A DNA stretch of 64,000 nucleotides from JADJWR01 sp964509545 (GTDB lineage Bacteria; Pseudomonadota; Gammaproteobacteria; Burkholderiales; Burkholderiaceae_F), in NCBI GenBank assembly GCA_964509545.1, contig CAZDXQ010000003.1, forward strand, positions 62,001-126,000, read 5' to 3'. The first letter of the stretch is position 1, and each line of letters opens with the position of its first letter. Below are positions 53,044 through 60,278 of the stretch, piece after piece. The notes beneath the pieces were generated by a model. The model was not told the DNA's origin. It was given only the letters and a program-made list of their open reading frames with translations, and made no database searches. A program made the position numbers and the translations under genes.

Positions 53044-53074
53044 CCGCTGCGCTGCCGGAAAAGGAGGGGAAGAC

Positions 53075-53989
53075 TTGGCACAAGGCGCAGTGCCGGTGTC
53101 GCTGGTTCTCGGCAGCGGCGGAGCGCGCGGACTCGCGCACATCGGCGTGATCCGGGCCCTGCTCGAAGACGGCCGCTACGAGCTGCGCTCGATCACCGGC
53201 GCCTCGATCGGCGCCCTTGTCGGCGGCCTGCATGCCGGCGACCGGCTGGGCCCGTATGCCGACTGGGTCTGCGGCCTGTCGCGCGCCGATGTGTGGCGCC
53301 TGCTCGACTTCTCCTTCACCGGCCGCGGCCTGTTCGAAGGCAAGCGCCTGATGGACAGGCTCGCCGAACTGGTCGGCGACGCCCTGATCGAGGAGTTGCC
53401 GATCCCATTTACCGCCGTGGCCGCCGACATCGAACGGCGCCGCGAGGTCTGGTTGAACCGCGGCTCGCTGTTCGAGGCGATCCGCGCCTCGATCGCGATT
53501 CCGGGCGTGTTCACCCCGGTCGCGCGCGACGGCCGCCTGCTCGTCGACGGCGGCCTGCTCAGTCCCTTGCCGATTGCACCGACGCTCGGCCACGAAGGCG
53601 ACCGAACGATCGCGGTGTCACTGAACGGCGTCGCCGAGAAAGTGTCGCCGAGTCCCGCCGCCGATCCGCCGGCTGAGGCGTCGCGCGCCGAGCGCTCGGC
53701 CCTGGCGCGCTGGATCGGAAGCACGCGGCGCAAACTCGGTTTCGACGTTCGCGACGAACCATCGATCAACGCTTTCGACACGATCACGCGTTCGGTCGAG
53801 GCGATGCAGGACCGAATCGCGCGCTATCAGATCGCCGCCTATCGGCCGGACATCCTGATCGAGATTCCGGTCGACGCCTGCGGCGGGCTCGACTTCCATC
53901 GCGGCCGCGAGATGATCGAGCTCGGCTATCGGCAGGCGCGGGCGGTCCTGCAGCGCGCGCAGCAAGGCGGCGTCGCGCGCGGGTTCTGA
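53075..53989 (+). CDS. Patatin-like phospholipase
   Basis: A 304-residue patatin (RssA/NTE type). The oxyanion motif GSGGARG is at 13-19, the nucleophile serine S44 is in GASIG, and the catalytic aspartate D158 is in VDGG. The start is a TTG at 53075 preceded by a very strong AAGGAGGGG at good spacing. No signal peptide or export domain is present, so it is probably cytoplasmic or membrane-associated. It follows patZ by 31 bases on the same strand. Confidence 0.92.
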   Translation: MAQGAVPVSLVLGSGGARGLAHIGVIRALLEDGRYELRSITGASIGALVGGLHAGDRLGPYADWVCGLSRADVWRLLDFSFTGRGLFEGKRLMDRLAELVGDALIEELPIPFTAVAADIERRREVWLNRGSLFEAIRASIAIPGVFTPVARDGRLLVDGGLLSPLPIAPTLGHEGDRTIAVSLNGVAEKVSPSPAADPPAEASRAERSALARWIGSTRRKLGFDVRDEPSINAFDTITRSVEAMQDRIARYQIAAYRPDILIEIPVDACGGLDFHRGREMIELGYRQARAVLQRAQQGGVARGF

Positions 53990-54121
53990 CTCTCGTCGCC
54001 GCTGCTCGCCGTTGCTTGACGTTTGCTCGCGCCGAGCTCGTTTGCGGCCGTAGTGCAACGCCGGGCTCGCCTGACGCCGTTTTCTGATCGGCACGCGAGC
54101 GCCGTCCGCGGTGGCGCTGAC

Positions 54122-54760
54122 CTACCAGCGCAGCAGCCATTGCCCGAACAGTGCCCCGGCCACGACCGGGACCGCCGCGCCGGCGACGTACCAGACAGCG
54201 AGGAATGGCGCACCGAGTTCGGGGCAATGCAGGGCGTATACCGCTGCGCCAACGCCCGCGGCCAGCGCGCCCGCGGCAGCACCGGCACTCGCCAGCCGCG
54301 TCGGCGCCATCCGTCGCAGCGCCAGCAGAGCGCCGATCAGCGTCGGCGCCGACAGCAGCGGGATACTCAGCAGGCAACTCGCCCAGGTATCGCCCCAAAG
54401 CGCGGCGGCGCGCGCATCCGGTGCGGTGCCGGCAAGTGCGGCCGCGGCCAGCAGCCACAAGGCCACCACCGGTGCCAGCGGCAGCCAGGCGGCCGACGGG
54501 CGCGCTTCCGGCCGCCCCAGCTGCAGCGCCAGCCACAACGACGCCGCCGCGAGCAGCAGGCCAAACATCAGCTTGACCCAGAACATCGGCTCGGCAACAT
54601 AGGCGGCGAGCGAAGGGTTCAGCCCCAGCAACGTCAGCATCGCCACGAAGGCGATCGCCGCCCCGCCGGCCAGCGCGCCGGCAAACGCCAGTCGCGGCGC
54701 GTGTCGGCCGACCGGCTCGACATTTGCGGCCAGCGCCGCGATCAGGTCCTCGGTCTTCAT
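54122..54760 (-). CDS. NrsF-family anti-sigma factor (DUF1109)
   Basis: A 212-residue integral membrane protein with about six helices. The N-terminal MKTEDLIAALAANVEPVGRHAPR and a proline-rich loop match the DUF1109/NrsF family. In Caulobacter, NrsF holds the ECF factor SigF at the membrane until metal stress. Its ATG overlaps the sigma stop as ATGA, so the pair is co-expressed at a fixed ratio. A cysteine remains in YALHCPELG near the C-terminus and one in ASCLLS, which may be relevant since cysteines sense stress in the family. Confidence 0.88.
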   Translation of the reverse strand: MKTEDLIAALAANVEPVGRHAPRLAFAGALAGGAAIAFVAMLTLLGLNPSLAAYVAEPMFWVKLMFGLLLAAASLWLALQLGRPEARPSAAWLPLAPVVALWLLAAAALAGTAPDARAAALWGDTWASCLLSIPLLSAPTLIGALLALRRMAPTRLASAGAAAGALAAGVGAAVYALHCPELGAPFLAVWYVAGAAVPVVAGALFGQWLLRW

Positions 54761-55314
54761 GCCTGCCTGCGGATCAGCGCCGCCAGCGCCTTCAGGCCGC
54801 GGTGGATGCCGACCTTCACCGCCGATTCCGACAGCCCGGTGCGCCTTGCGGCTTCCTCGACCGACAACGCCTCGATCTTCACGTAGAGGATCGGCAGCCG
54901 CTGCTTGTCGGGCAGGCGCTCGAGCAGGCGGGCCAGATCGCGCCGCGCTTCGGCCGGTGGTTCCTCGGCGGCGAGCAGCGTTTCGTCGACCTCATCAAGA
55001 GCGTCGGTCAGCAGTTCCTGGCGCGAGCGCCGGCGCAGCAGGTCGATCAGCTTGTAGCGCGCGATCGCGAACAGCCACGCCGTCACCGGCCGCTCCGGAT
55101 CGTACGTATGGCGCTGATTGTGAACGGCGAGCAGCGTTTCCTGCACCAGATCCTCGATCTCGTCCGGCAGCCGCGTCATGCGCCGCCTGAAAAAAGCCCG
55201 CAGCAAACCCGCCACCGCGGCCAGCAGTTCCCGGTAGGCGCCCGCATCGCCATCCTGCGCCCGCACCATCAGCGAACGCAGACGCGCGTCCCGCGCCTCG
55301 GCCGACGTCGTCAA
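54757..55314 (-). CDS. ECF sigma factor, SigF-like
   Basis: A 185-residue ECF sigma factor. Region 2 is around EIEDLVQETLLAVHNQRHTY with WLFAIARYKLIDLLRR. Region 4 has LPDKQRLPILYVKIEALSVEEAARRTGLSESAVKVGIHRGLKALAAL. The likely start is TTG 55314 (LTTSAEARDARLRSLM) with an AGGAAG upstream. An in-frame ATG at 55269 is an alternative. A GTAACC-N16-CGAA promoter lies so close upstream that the leader would be under 20 bases. It is probably regulated by the coupled NrsF. Confidence 0.9.
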   Translation of the reverse strand: MTTSAEARDARLRSLMVRAQDGDAGAYRELLAAVAGLLRAFFRRRMTRLPDEIEDLVQETLLAVHNQRHTYDPERPVTAWLFAIARYKLIDLLRRRSRQELLTDALDEVDETLLAAEEPPAEARRDLARLLERLPDKQRLPILYVKIEALSVEEAARRTGLSESAVKVGIHRGLKALAALIRRQA

Positions 55315-55329
55315 GGGTTCTTCCTGTTG

Positions 55330-55355
55330 TTCGTCAATGACCGTGATCCGGTTAC
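55330..55355 (-). promoter_or_regulatory. SigF-type promoter of the ECF sigma factor-NrsF operon
   Basis: The minus strand has GTAACC (55350-55355) and CGAA (55330-55333) with exactly 16 bases between. This is the promoter consensus I know for the Caulobacter SigF regulon. It implies autoregulation. Confidence 0.7.
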
Positions 55356-55398
55356 AGCCCAGGGGCGGGAAAAACCGCGACCGATTTTGCCGCAGCCT

Positions 55399-55424
55399 GT
55401 AACCGGCGCGTGCGCGCCGACGAA
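55399..55424 (+). promoter_or_regulatory. SigF-type promoter of the second sigma factor gene
   Basis: The plus strand has GTAACC (55399-55404) and CGAA (55421-55424), again with 16 bases between. Predicted transcription starts about 45-50 bases before the ATG at 55479. It is the divergent partner of the promoter at 55330-55355. Confidence 0.7.
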
Positions 55425-55478
55425 TAGCCCGATAACCCCGGGGCGCGGCGCAGGCCCGCACCGATCAGAGGATCACGC

Positions 55479-56090
55479 ATGGACGACGCCACCGACCTGA
55501 ACGACGCGCTTGCCCGACTGCGGCCGATGCTGATGCGACTGGCGATGCTGCAACTGCGCAATCCCGCCCTTGCCGAGGACGTCGTCTCGGAGACCCTGGT
55601 CGCCGCGATCGAGCAGGCGGCGCGCTTCGAAGCCCGCTCAAAGCTTTCGACCTGGGTAACGGCCATCCTCAAACACAAGATCATCGACCAGCTGCGGCGA
55701 CAGGCGCGCGAGGTCGCGATCGATGCGCAGGCCGACGACAACGCCCCCGACAGCATCGACGGTCTGTACGCGGACGAAGGGAGTCCGGCCGGTGCGGCCA
55801 CGGACTGGGGCGACCCGGAACAGGCGCTGTCGCAGCGGCAGTTTCTGGAGCTGATGCAAGCGTGCCTGGCGCAACTGCCAGCCACGCAGGGGCGCGCCTT
55901 CATGATGCGCGAGTGGCTCGAACTGGACACGGCGGAGATCTGCAGCAGCCTCGGCATCAGCGCCAACCACTGCAACGTGATGCTGTTCCGTGCGCGCATG
56001 CGCCTGCGCCAGTGCATCGAACGGCAGTGGTTCGGCCACGCCGCCCCGGCCCCTGCAGCAGCGAGGACGCAGGCACCGCCTTCCCGCTGA
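55479..56090 (+). CDS. Second ECF-type sigma factor
   Basis: A 203-residue sigma-70-family protein. Region 2 is around LQLRNPALAEDVVSETLVAAIEQAARFE with TWVTAILKHKIIDQLRRQ. Region 4 lies near LPATQGRAFMMREWLELDTAEICSSLGISANHCNVMLFRARMRL. An acidic linker (DDNAPDSIDGLYADEGSP) joins them. Relatives in Burkholderiales usually have a small zinc-finger anti-sigma gene immediately downstream. I see none here, and instead the YiiX-like gene follows 51 bases later. A SigF-type promoter precedes it. Confidence 0.9.
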   Translation: MDDATDLNDALARLRPMLMRLAMLQLRNPALAEDVVSETLVAAIEQAARFEARSKLSTWVTAILKHKIIDQLRRQAREVAIDAQADDNAPDSIDGLYADEGSPAGAATDWGDPEQALSQRQFLELMQACLAQLPATQGRAFMMREWLELDTAEICSSLGISANHCNVMLFRARMRLRQCIERQWFGHAAPAPAAARTQAPPSR

Positions 56091-56141
56091 CCGTGTTCGC
56101 CTCGCACAATGAGGCCGGTGCAGCCTGTGAGGTGAAACGAA

Positions 56142-56957
56142 CTGGCACAGGCCAGCGCCGGCGCCGTTGGCCGCGCGCTGGCGGGTTTCCTGACCCGTCC
56201 GCTGGGTAACGCTGCTGCGGCGACCAGTCCGCCGGAACTGCTCGCGCAGGCACTGCGGCCGGGTGACGTGCTGCTGGTCGAGGGCGACACGCGGATCAGC
56301 GTTGCCATCAAGTACCTGACCCAGTCGACGTGGTCGCACGCGGCGCTGTATGTCGGCGCGCAGCCGCAGCTGCCCGCGCGCGACGGCGAACCCGTGGCGC
56401 TGGTCGAGGCCGACCTGAACGAAGGCGTGCGGGCGATGCCGCTTTCGCATTACGCGCGCATGCACACGCGCATCTGCCGCCCCGTGAGCCTGACCACCGA
56501 CGACGTGGTGCGGCTGACCGACTATGTGCTGGCGCGGCTCGGCCACCGCTACGACCTGAAGAACGTCGTCGACCTGGCCCGCTACCTGGTCCGCATGCCG
56601 CCGGTGCCGACGCGCTGGCGGCGGCGCATGATCGCGCTGGGCAGCGGCGATCCAACGCGGGCGATCTGCTCGACACTGATCGCGCAGGCCTTCCAGGCCG
56701 TCGGCTACCCGATCCTGCCCGAGATCACGCTGGAAAAGCTTGACGACCCCGGCTGTGGCAACTGCTATCGGGAACTGCTGCACATCAGGCACTACAGCCT
56801 GTACGCGCCGCGCGACTTCGACGTATCGCCCTTCTTCGCCGTGGTCAAGCCGCGGCTGGCGGCCGGCTTCGACCACCGCCGGCTGATCTGGATGAGAAGC
56901 GACCAAGGTGAAGCCGGAGAGATTGCGGCGGTCGACCAGGTCGGCGCGCCGCATTGA
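56142..56957 (+). CDS. YiiX/YebB-like NlpC/P60-family cysteine hydrolase, probable CTG start
   Basis: The conserved domain is ALRPGDVLLVEGDTRISVAIKYLTQSTWSHAALYVG (catalytic His in WSHAAL) and, later, AICSTLIAQAFQ (catalytic Cys). The family is a permuted NlpC/P60 papain-like fold acting on peptides or lipid amides. The open frame extends upstream to 56136 with no ATG, GTG or TTG before GTG 56268, which would cut into the domain. I prefer CTG 56142 (LAQASAGAVGRALAGFLTRPLG), seven bases after GAGGTG, because relatives have this N-terminus. It gives 271 residues. Confidence 0.75.
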   Translation: MAQASAGAVGRALAGFLTRPLGNAAAATSPPELLAQALRPGDVLLVEGDTRISVAIKYLTQSTWSHAALYVGAQPQLPARDGEPVALVEADLNEGVRAMPLSHYARMHTRICRPVSLTTDDVVRLTDYVLARLGHRYDLKNVVDLARYLVRMPPVPTRWRRRMIALGSGDPTRAICSTLIAQAFQAVGYPILPEITLEKLDDPGCGNCYRELLHIRHYSLYAPRDFDVSPFFAVVKPRLAAGFDHRRLIWMRSDQGEAGEIAAVDQVGAPH

Positions 56958-57080
56958 CGGCCGCGGACCCGGCGGCTGCGGATTACCGCAGATTCGCCGC
57001 GTCGCAGCCGCCGCCCGGCCAGTCCAGTGCAATCCTGCGCAGTTGCATCCGACGCAGTTCCGTCCGGCTCAGCCGTCCGA

Positions 57081-57695
57081 TCAGGGCTTGAACGGCAGAA
57101 GCACCTTGTCGATCACGTGGATCACGCCGTTGGCCGCGTCGATGTTAGACAGCGGGCCGACAACGCCGACCGACTGCCCGGCGATGTCGGTCAGGGTCAG
57201 ATCGGGATTGGCGCGGATGAACTCGCCGTTGAGCATCGCCACGTTTTTCGGCCGATTGGCGTTGAAGACGCTGTTGGCAAAACGGCGTCCCTCCGTGACG
57301 TGATAGGTCAGCACGTCGGCGACGACCGCAGCGCCGAGCGAGCAGGTCAACTGCGGCGAAGGCGTGGCGGCACCGAGCGCGCGTTGCAGGTTTTCGAACG
57401 CCTCGTCGGTGGGCGCGAACAGCGTCAGCCGCTCGTCGCCGGTCAGCGCCTGGACGATCGGATTGGCACCTGTCGACGGATCGGTAAGGCAGCCCACGGC
57501 CGCCAACAGGTAATCGAATTCGCCAAGCGCCCGATTGGCGGCCTGCGCGATCTGCACGATGTTGCCGCCCGGCAGGATGTTGTTGGTGCCCGGCATGCCG
57601 GGACCCATTGCCGATGCCGACCCAGCCGCGCCGACGACGCTGGCGGCGGCGATGGCGAACGCGGCGGCGAATTTGCGTACTGCTGTCTTGCTCAT
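57081..57695 (-). CDS. Secreted fasciclin-domain protein
   Basis: A 204-residue exported protein. The signal peptide runs to about residue 29 (AAGSASA). A single FAS1 domain follows with LTLFAPTDEAFENL (H1 motif) and the H2-like LTYHVTEGRRF, ending VIHVIDKVLLP. FAS1 domains mediate adhesion. The pair of cysteines (CLTDP and LTCSLG) could form a disulfide. GGAGGAAG precedes the ATG. A TTGACA on the same strand at 57784-57789 is a good -35. The gene is near the two sigma factors but has no SigF-type motif upstream. Confidence 0.9.
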   Translation of the reverse strand: MSKTAVRKFAAAFAIAAASVVGAAGSASAMGPGMPGTNNILPGGNIVQIAQAANRALGEFDYLLAAVGCLTDPSTGANPIVQALTGDERLTLFAPTDEAFENLQRALGAATPSPQLTCSLGAAVVADVLTYHVTEGRRFANSVFNANRPKNVAMLNGEFIRANPDLTLTDIAGQSVGVVGPLSNIDAANGVIHVIDKVLLPFKP

Positions 57696-58131
57696 GGGCT
57701 TCCTCCGTGGGGTGAACGACGTTGAGGGCTTGAACCCCGTATGCCTGACCGGCGCGGCGAACAGTCGCAGACGCTTTCCGTTTTGTCAATGCTTTGTCCA
57801 TGACATAAGGTTAGGGATTTACGCCAGCCCGACACCCGACGCCCCTCCGGGGCCAACCCCAGAAGGCGATGGAAATCCGCCGCGATCGAACCGACCGCGC
57901 TGTTCGGAGTTCTTGTCCAGGTAAGTGGTCATCGACACCGCCGGCGCACCCCGAGCCGACGCAACAGCGGATCAGTCGCTGCGACAGCGCCGCGGTGCCG
58001 ACCGACCGCGGCGACCAGCGCGGCGCGCGCGATTCTTGCAGCGCTCCCGCGCACGCGCCGCGCGGGAGGTCATGGAGTCTTCGGCTCAGCGCGACAGCGA
58101 GCACATTGCGCCAGGAACAGGGGTTTCCGTT
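57696..58131. other. Intergenic region between fasciclin and antiporter genes
   Basis: 436 bases. It holds the probable fasciclin promoter region (a perfect TTGACA on the minus strand at 57784-57789, but no good -10). Nothing else is recognisable. The reading frame 57811-58104 (minus) has no family signal and is rejected. Confidence 0.5.
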
Positions 58132-59139
58132 TCAACCACCGTGCCGGAACTGCAGCCAGGCATTGATGAAGTAGACAAGCGCGATCGCCACGCTGGTCCA
58201 GCCAACGGCGTTGAGCAGCCGCGCCTGCGGGCGGGCGACGAGCGCGACGATCAGCGCGCCGGACATCACTGCCGCGGCAGTCGCCGACAGGGCGTGCGCG
58301 GGCGCCGCTGCCGCGAGCAGCGGTCCCTTCAGGTAAAGCAGGTCGTCGATGCCGAGGATGGCGAGGTTGAACAGATTGCTGCCGACCAGGTTGCCGATGG
58401 CCAGGTCCAGCGCGCCGAGGCGCACTGCGGCGACCGTGACCGTCAGTTCGGGCAGCGTCGTGGCCAGCGCCACCAGCAGCGTGCCGACGAAGCTCTGGCT
58501 CCAGCCCATGGCCTCGGCCAAACCGCGCGCGGCAAAAGGCAGCCACAGCGCCGCGGCGACGACCACGGCGGCGGCGGCCGCGTAGCGCCAGGCGGCCTGC
58601 CGAAGTGTGAGTGCGGCTGGCGCCTCCGCGGCGGCTGCGGCCGTGCGCGCGCCGCGCTCGTAGATGTAGATGCTGCGGATCGCCACCGCATACAGGCCGA
58701 GCAGCACCAGGCTGACCAGGCCGACGTGTCCCAGTCGCAGGTCCAGCTGCTCGGCGGACTGCACGCCAAAGGCGACCACGCCCAGCATCACGATGCCGAA
58801 GGCCGCGCCGAGCGCATGCCCCTGGCTGGCCACCGAGTAGATCGAGGCGTGCCGGTGCAGCGCATCGAGCACGACCAGCATCGCCAGGTTCAGCACGCAG
58901 GCGCCGAGCACGTTGCCCACCGCGATGTCGGGCACGTCGGCGACGGTGACCGATGCGGCGCCCGTGACCAGTTCGGGCAGGGACGTGACCGTGGCCATCA
59001 GCACCATGCCGATCCAGCTGCCGCCCAGTCCCGTGTGCTGCGCAATGGCGTTGCCGTAGCGCGCCAGCCGCGATCCGGCAACCAGGATCAGCGTCGCACA
59101 CGCCGCCAGTTGCAGCCAGTCGACCCACGCTGCGTCCAT
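58132..59139 (-). CDS. CaCA-family sodium/calcium antiporter
   Basis: A 335-residue inner-membrane exchanger of the YrbG type with the two inverted alpha-repeats: ATVTSLPELVTGA with NVLGACVLNLAML near the start, and ALATTLPELTVTVAA with GNLVGSNLFNLAIL after the middle. About ten hydrophobic segments are present. The ATG at 59139 has GGGGAGGGG upstream. The transported cation (calcium with sodium or proton) is not proved. It is divergent from the universal stress protein gene. Confidence 0.9.
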   Translation of the reverse strand: MDAAWVDWLQLAACATLILVAGSRLARYGNAIAQHTGLGGSWIGMVLMATVTSLPELVTGAASVTVADVPDIAVGNVLGACVLNLAMLVVLDALHRHASIYSVASQGHALGAAFGIVMLGVVAFGVQSAEQLDLRLGHVGLVSLVLLGLYAVAIRSIYIYERGARTAAAAAEAPAALTLRQAAWRYAAAAAVVVAAALWLPFAARGLAEAMGWSQSFVGTLLVALATTLPELTVTVAAVRLGALDLAIGNLVGSNLFNLAILGIDDLLYLKGPLLAAAAPAHALSATAAAVMSGALIVALVARPQARLLNAVGWTSVAIALVYFINAWLQFRHGG

Positions 59140-59235
59140 TGCCCCTCCCCGGGCCCATTGTGAAGCCGATTCCACCGCGCCACGGCAACGCTGCCGCCGT
59201 TTCAACCCGGACTTGCCCCGATGCGGAGCCATCGC

Positions 59236-59249
59236 TGACCAAGGTCAAT
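59236..59249. promoter_or_regulatory. FNR/Anr-like palindrome between the antiporter and usp genes
   Basis: The 12-base perfect palindrome TGACCAAGGTCA extends to an FNR-like CTGAC-CAAG-GTCAA on one side. A weak -10-like GATACG lies about 30 bases downstream on the plus strand. Genes for universal stress proteins and cation ATPases are known FNR/Anr targets in other proteobacteria, so the call is inference from pattern and context. Confidence 0.4.
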
Positions 59250-59364
59250 GGCTGTCCCGATGCCGCGCTCGATACGCACTGCCGGCTCCTAGACTTTGTT
59301 TGGCGGCGCCGCAGGCGCGCGCGCTCGCCAGCGCTCCGGCGCACGACGTCAACCGGACCTCGAC

Positions 59365-60261
59365 ATGAAGATTCTCCTTCCCTACGACGGCAGCCGCCAC
59401 GCACGGCGGGCGGTGGAGTTGGTCGCCGCGCGCACGCCGCTGGCCGGGCGCGACCCGACGATCTGGCTGCTCAACGTGCAGCCGCCGCTTTTCACCGAGA
59501 TCCCGACCGCGACCACGCGCAAACGGCTGGCCGAGATCTACGCGCGGCGCGCCGCCAGCGTGCTGCGGCCGGCGCGCGCATTGCTCAAGCGCGCCGGGCT
59601 CAACGTCCAGGCGACGCATCTGGTCGGCGTGCCCGGCCTGCGCATCGCCCGCATGGCCCGCAACAAGAAGGCCGATCTGATCGTGATGGGTTCGCACGGC
59701 CGCACGGCCGCGGCCGGCATGCTGATGGGCTCGGTGGCCAGCACCGTGCTGGCCCACTGCGACACGACGGTGCTGCTGCTGCGCGACGGCGAGGCACCGA
59801 AGGCCGAGTCGCTGCGCGTCGGCGTCGCCGTCGACGGCAGCCGCTACGGCGAGGCCGCCGTGCGCTGGCTGCTTTCCCATCGCGAGCTGTTCGGCCCGCA
59901 GCCGCACTTCGAACTGATCCATGCGGTGCGCGACCTGCCCATCCAGGCGAAGACGCTGCTCGCCAACCTCGCCGACATGAGCTTCACGCACGAGAAGGTC
60001 CGTGCGCTGCGCAAGCAGGCCTTCGACCGTGCGGTCAGGTCATCGCTGCGGCTGTTCGGCGCCGCCGGCCAGCCGGTGCAGGCGGTCGACCTGGTCGGCG
60101 AGGCCGGCGCACAGCTTGCGGACTATGCGCAGCGCCATCTCGACGTCCTGGTGATGGGCTCGCACGGCCAGGGCCTGTTCAGGGCCGCCGTGCTCGGCTC
60201 GGTGGCCACCCGTGTGGCGGCGCGCTGCGCTACGCCGCTGTTGCTGATCCGCAGGGCCTGA
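59365..60261 (+). CDS. Universal stress protein, tandem domains
   Basis: A 298-residue protein with two UspA domains. Domain 1 begins KILLPYDGSRHARRAVE and ends with the ATP motif MGSHGRTAAAGMLMGS. Domain 2 begins VGVAVDGSRYGEAAVRWLL and ends VMGSHGQGLFRAAVLGS. Both carry the G-2x-G-9x-G(S/T) nucleotide-binding pattern. Such tandem proteins bind ATP and accompany anaerobic or energy-stress responses. It precedes the ATPase genes on the same strand by 17 bases, implying an operon. Confidence 0.93.
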   Translation: MKILLPYDGSRHARRAVELVAARTPLAGRDPTIWLLNVQPPLFTEIPTATTRKRLAEIYARRAASVLRPARALLKRAGLNVQATHLVGVPGLRIARMARNKKADLIVMGSHGRTAAAGMLMGSVASTVLAHCDTTVLLLRDGEAPKAESLRVGVAVDGSRYGEAAVRWLLSHRELFGPQPHFELIHAVRDLPIQAKTLLANLADMSFTHEKVRALRKQAFDRAVRSSLRLFGAAGQPVQAVDLVGEAGAQLADYAQRHLDVLVMGSHGQGLFRAAVLGSVATRVAARCATPLLLIRRA

Positions 60262-60278
60262 AACGGCGCGACGCGACC

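Noticed and set aside
57811..58104. Minus-strand 97-codon frame downstream of the antiporter
   Set aside because: Arg/Cys-rich with no domain or Shine-Dalgarno, in an intergenic region.
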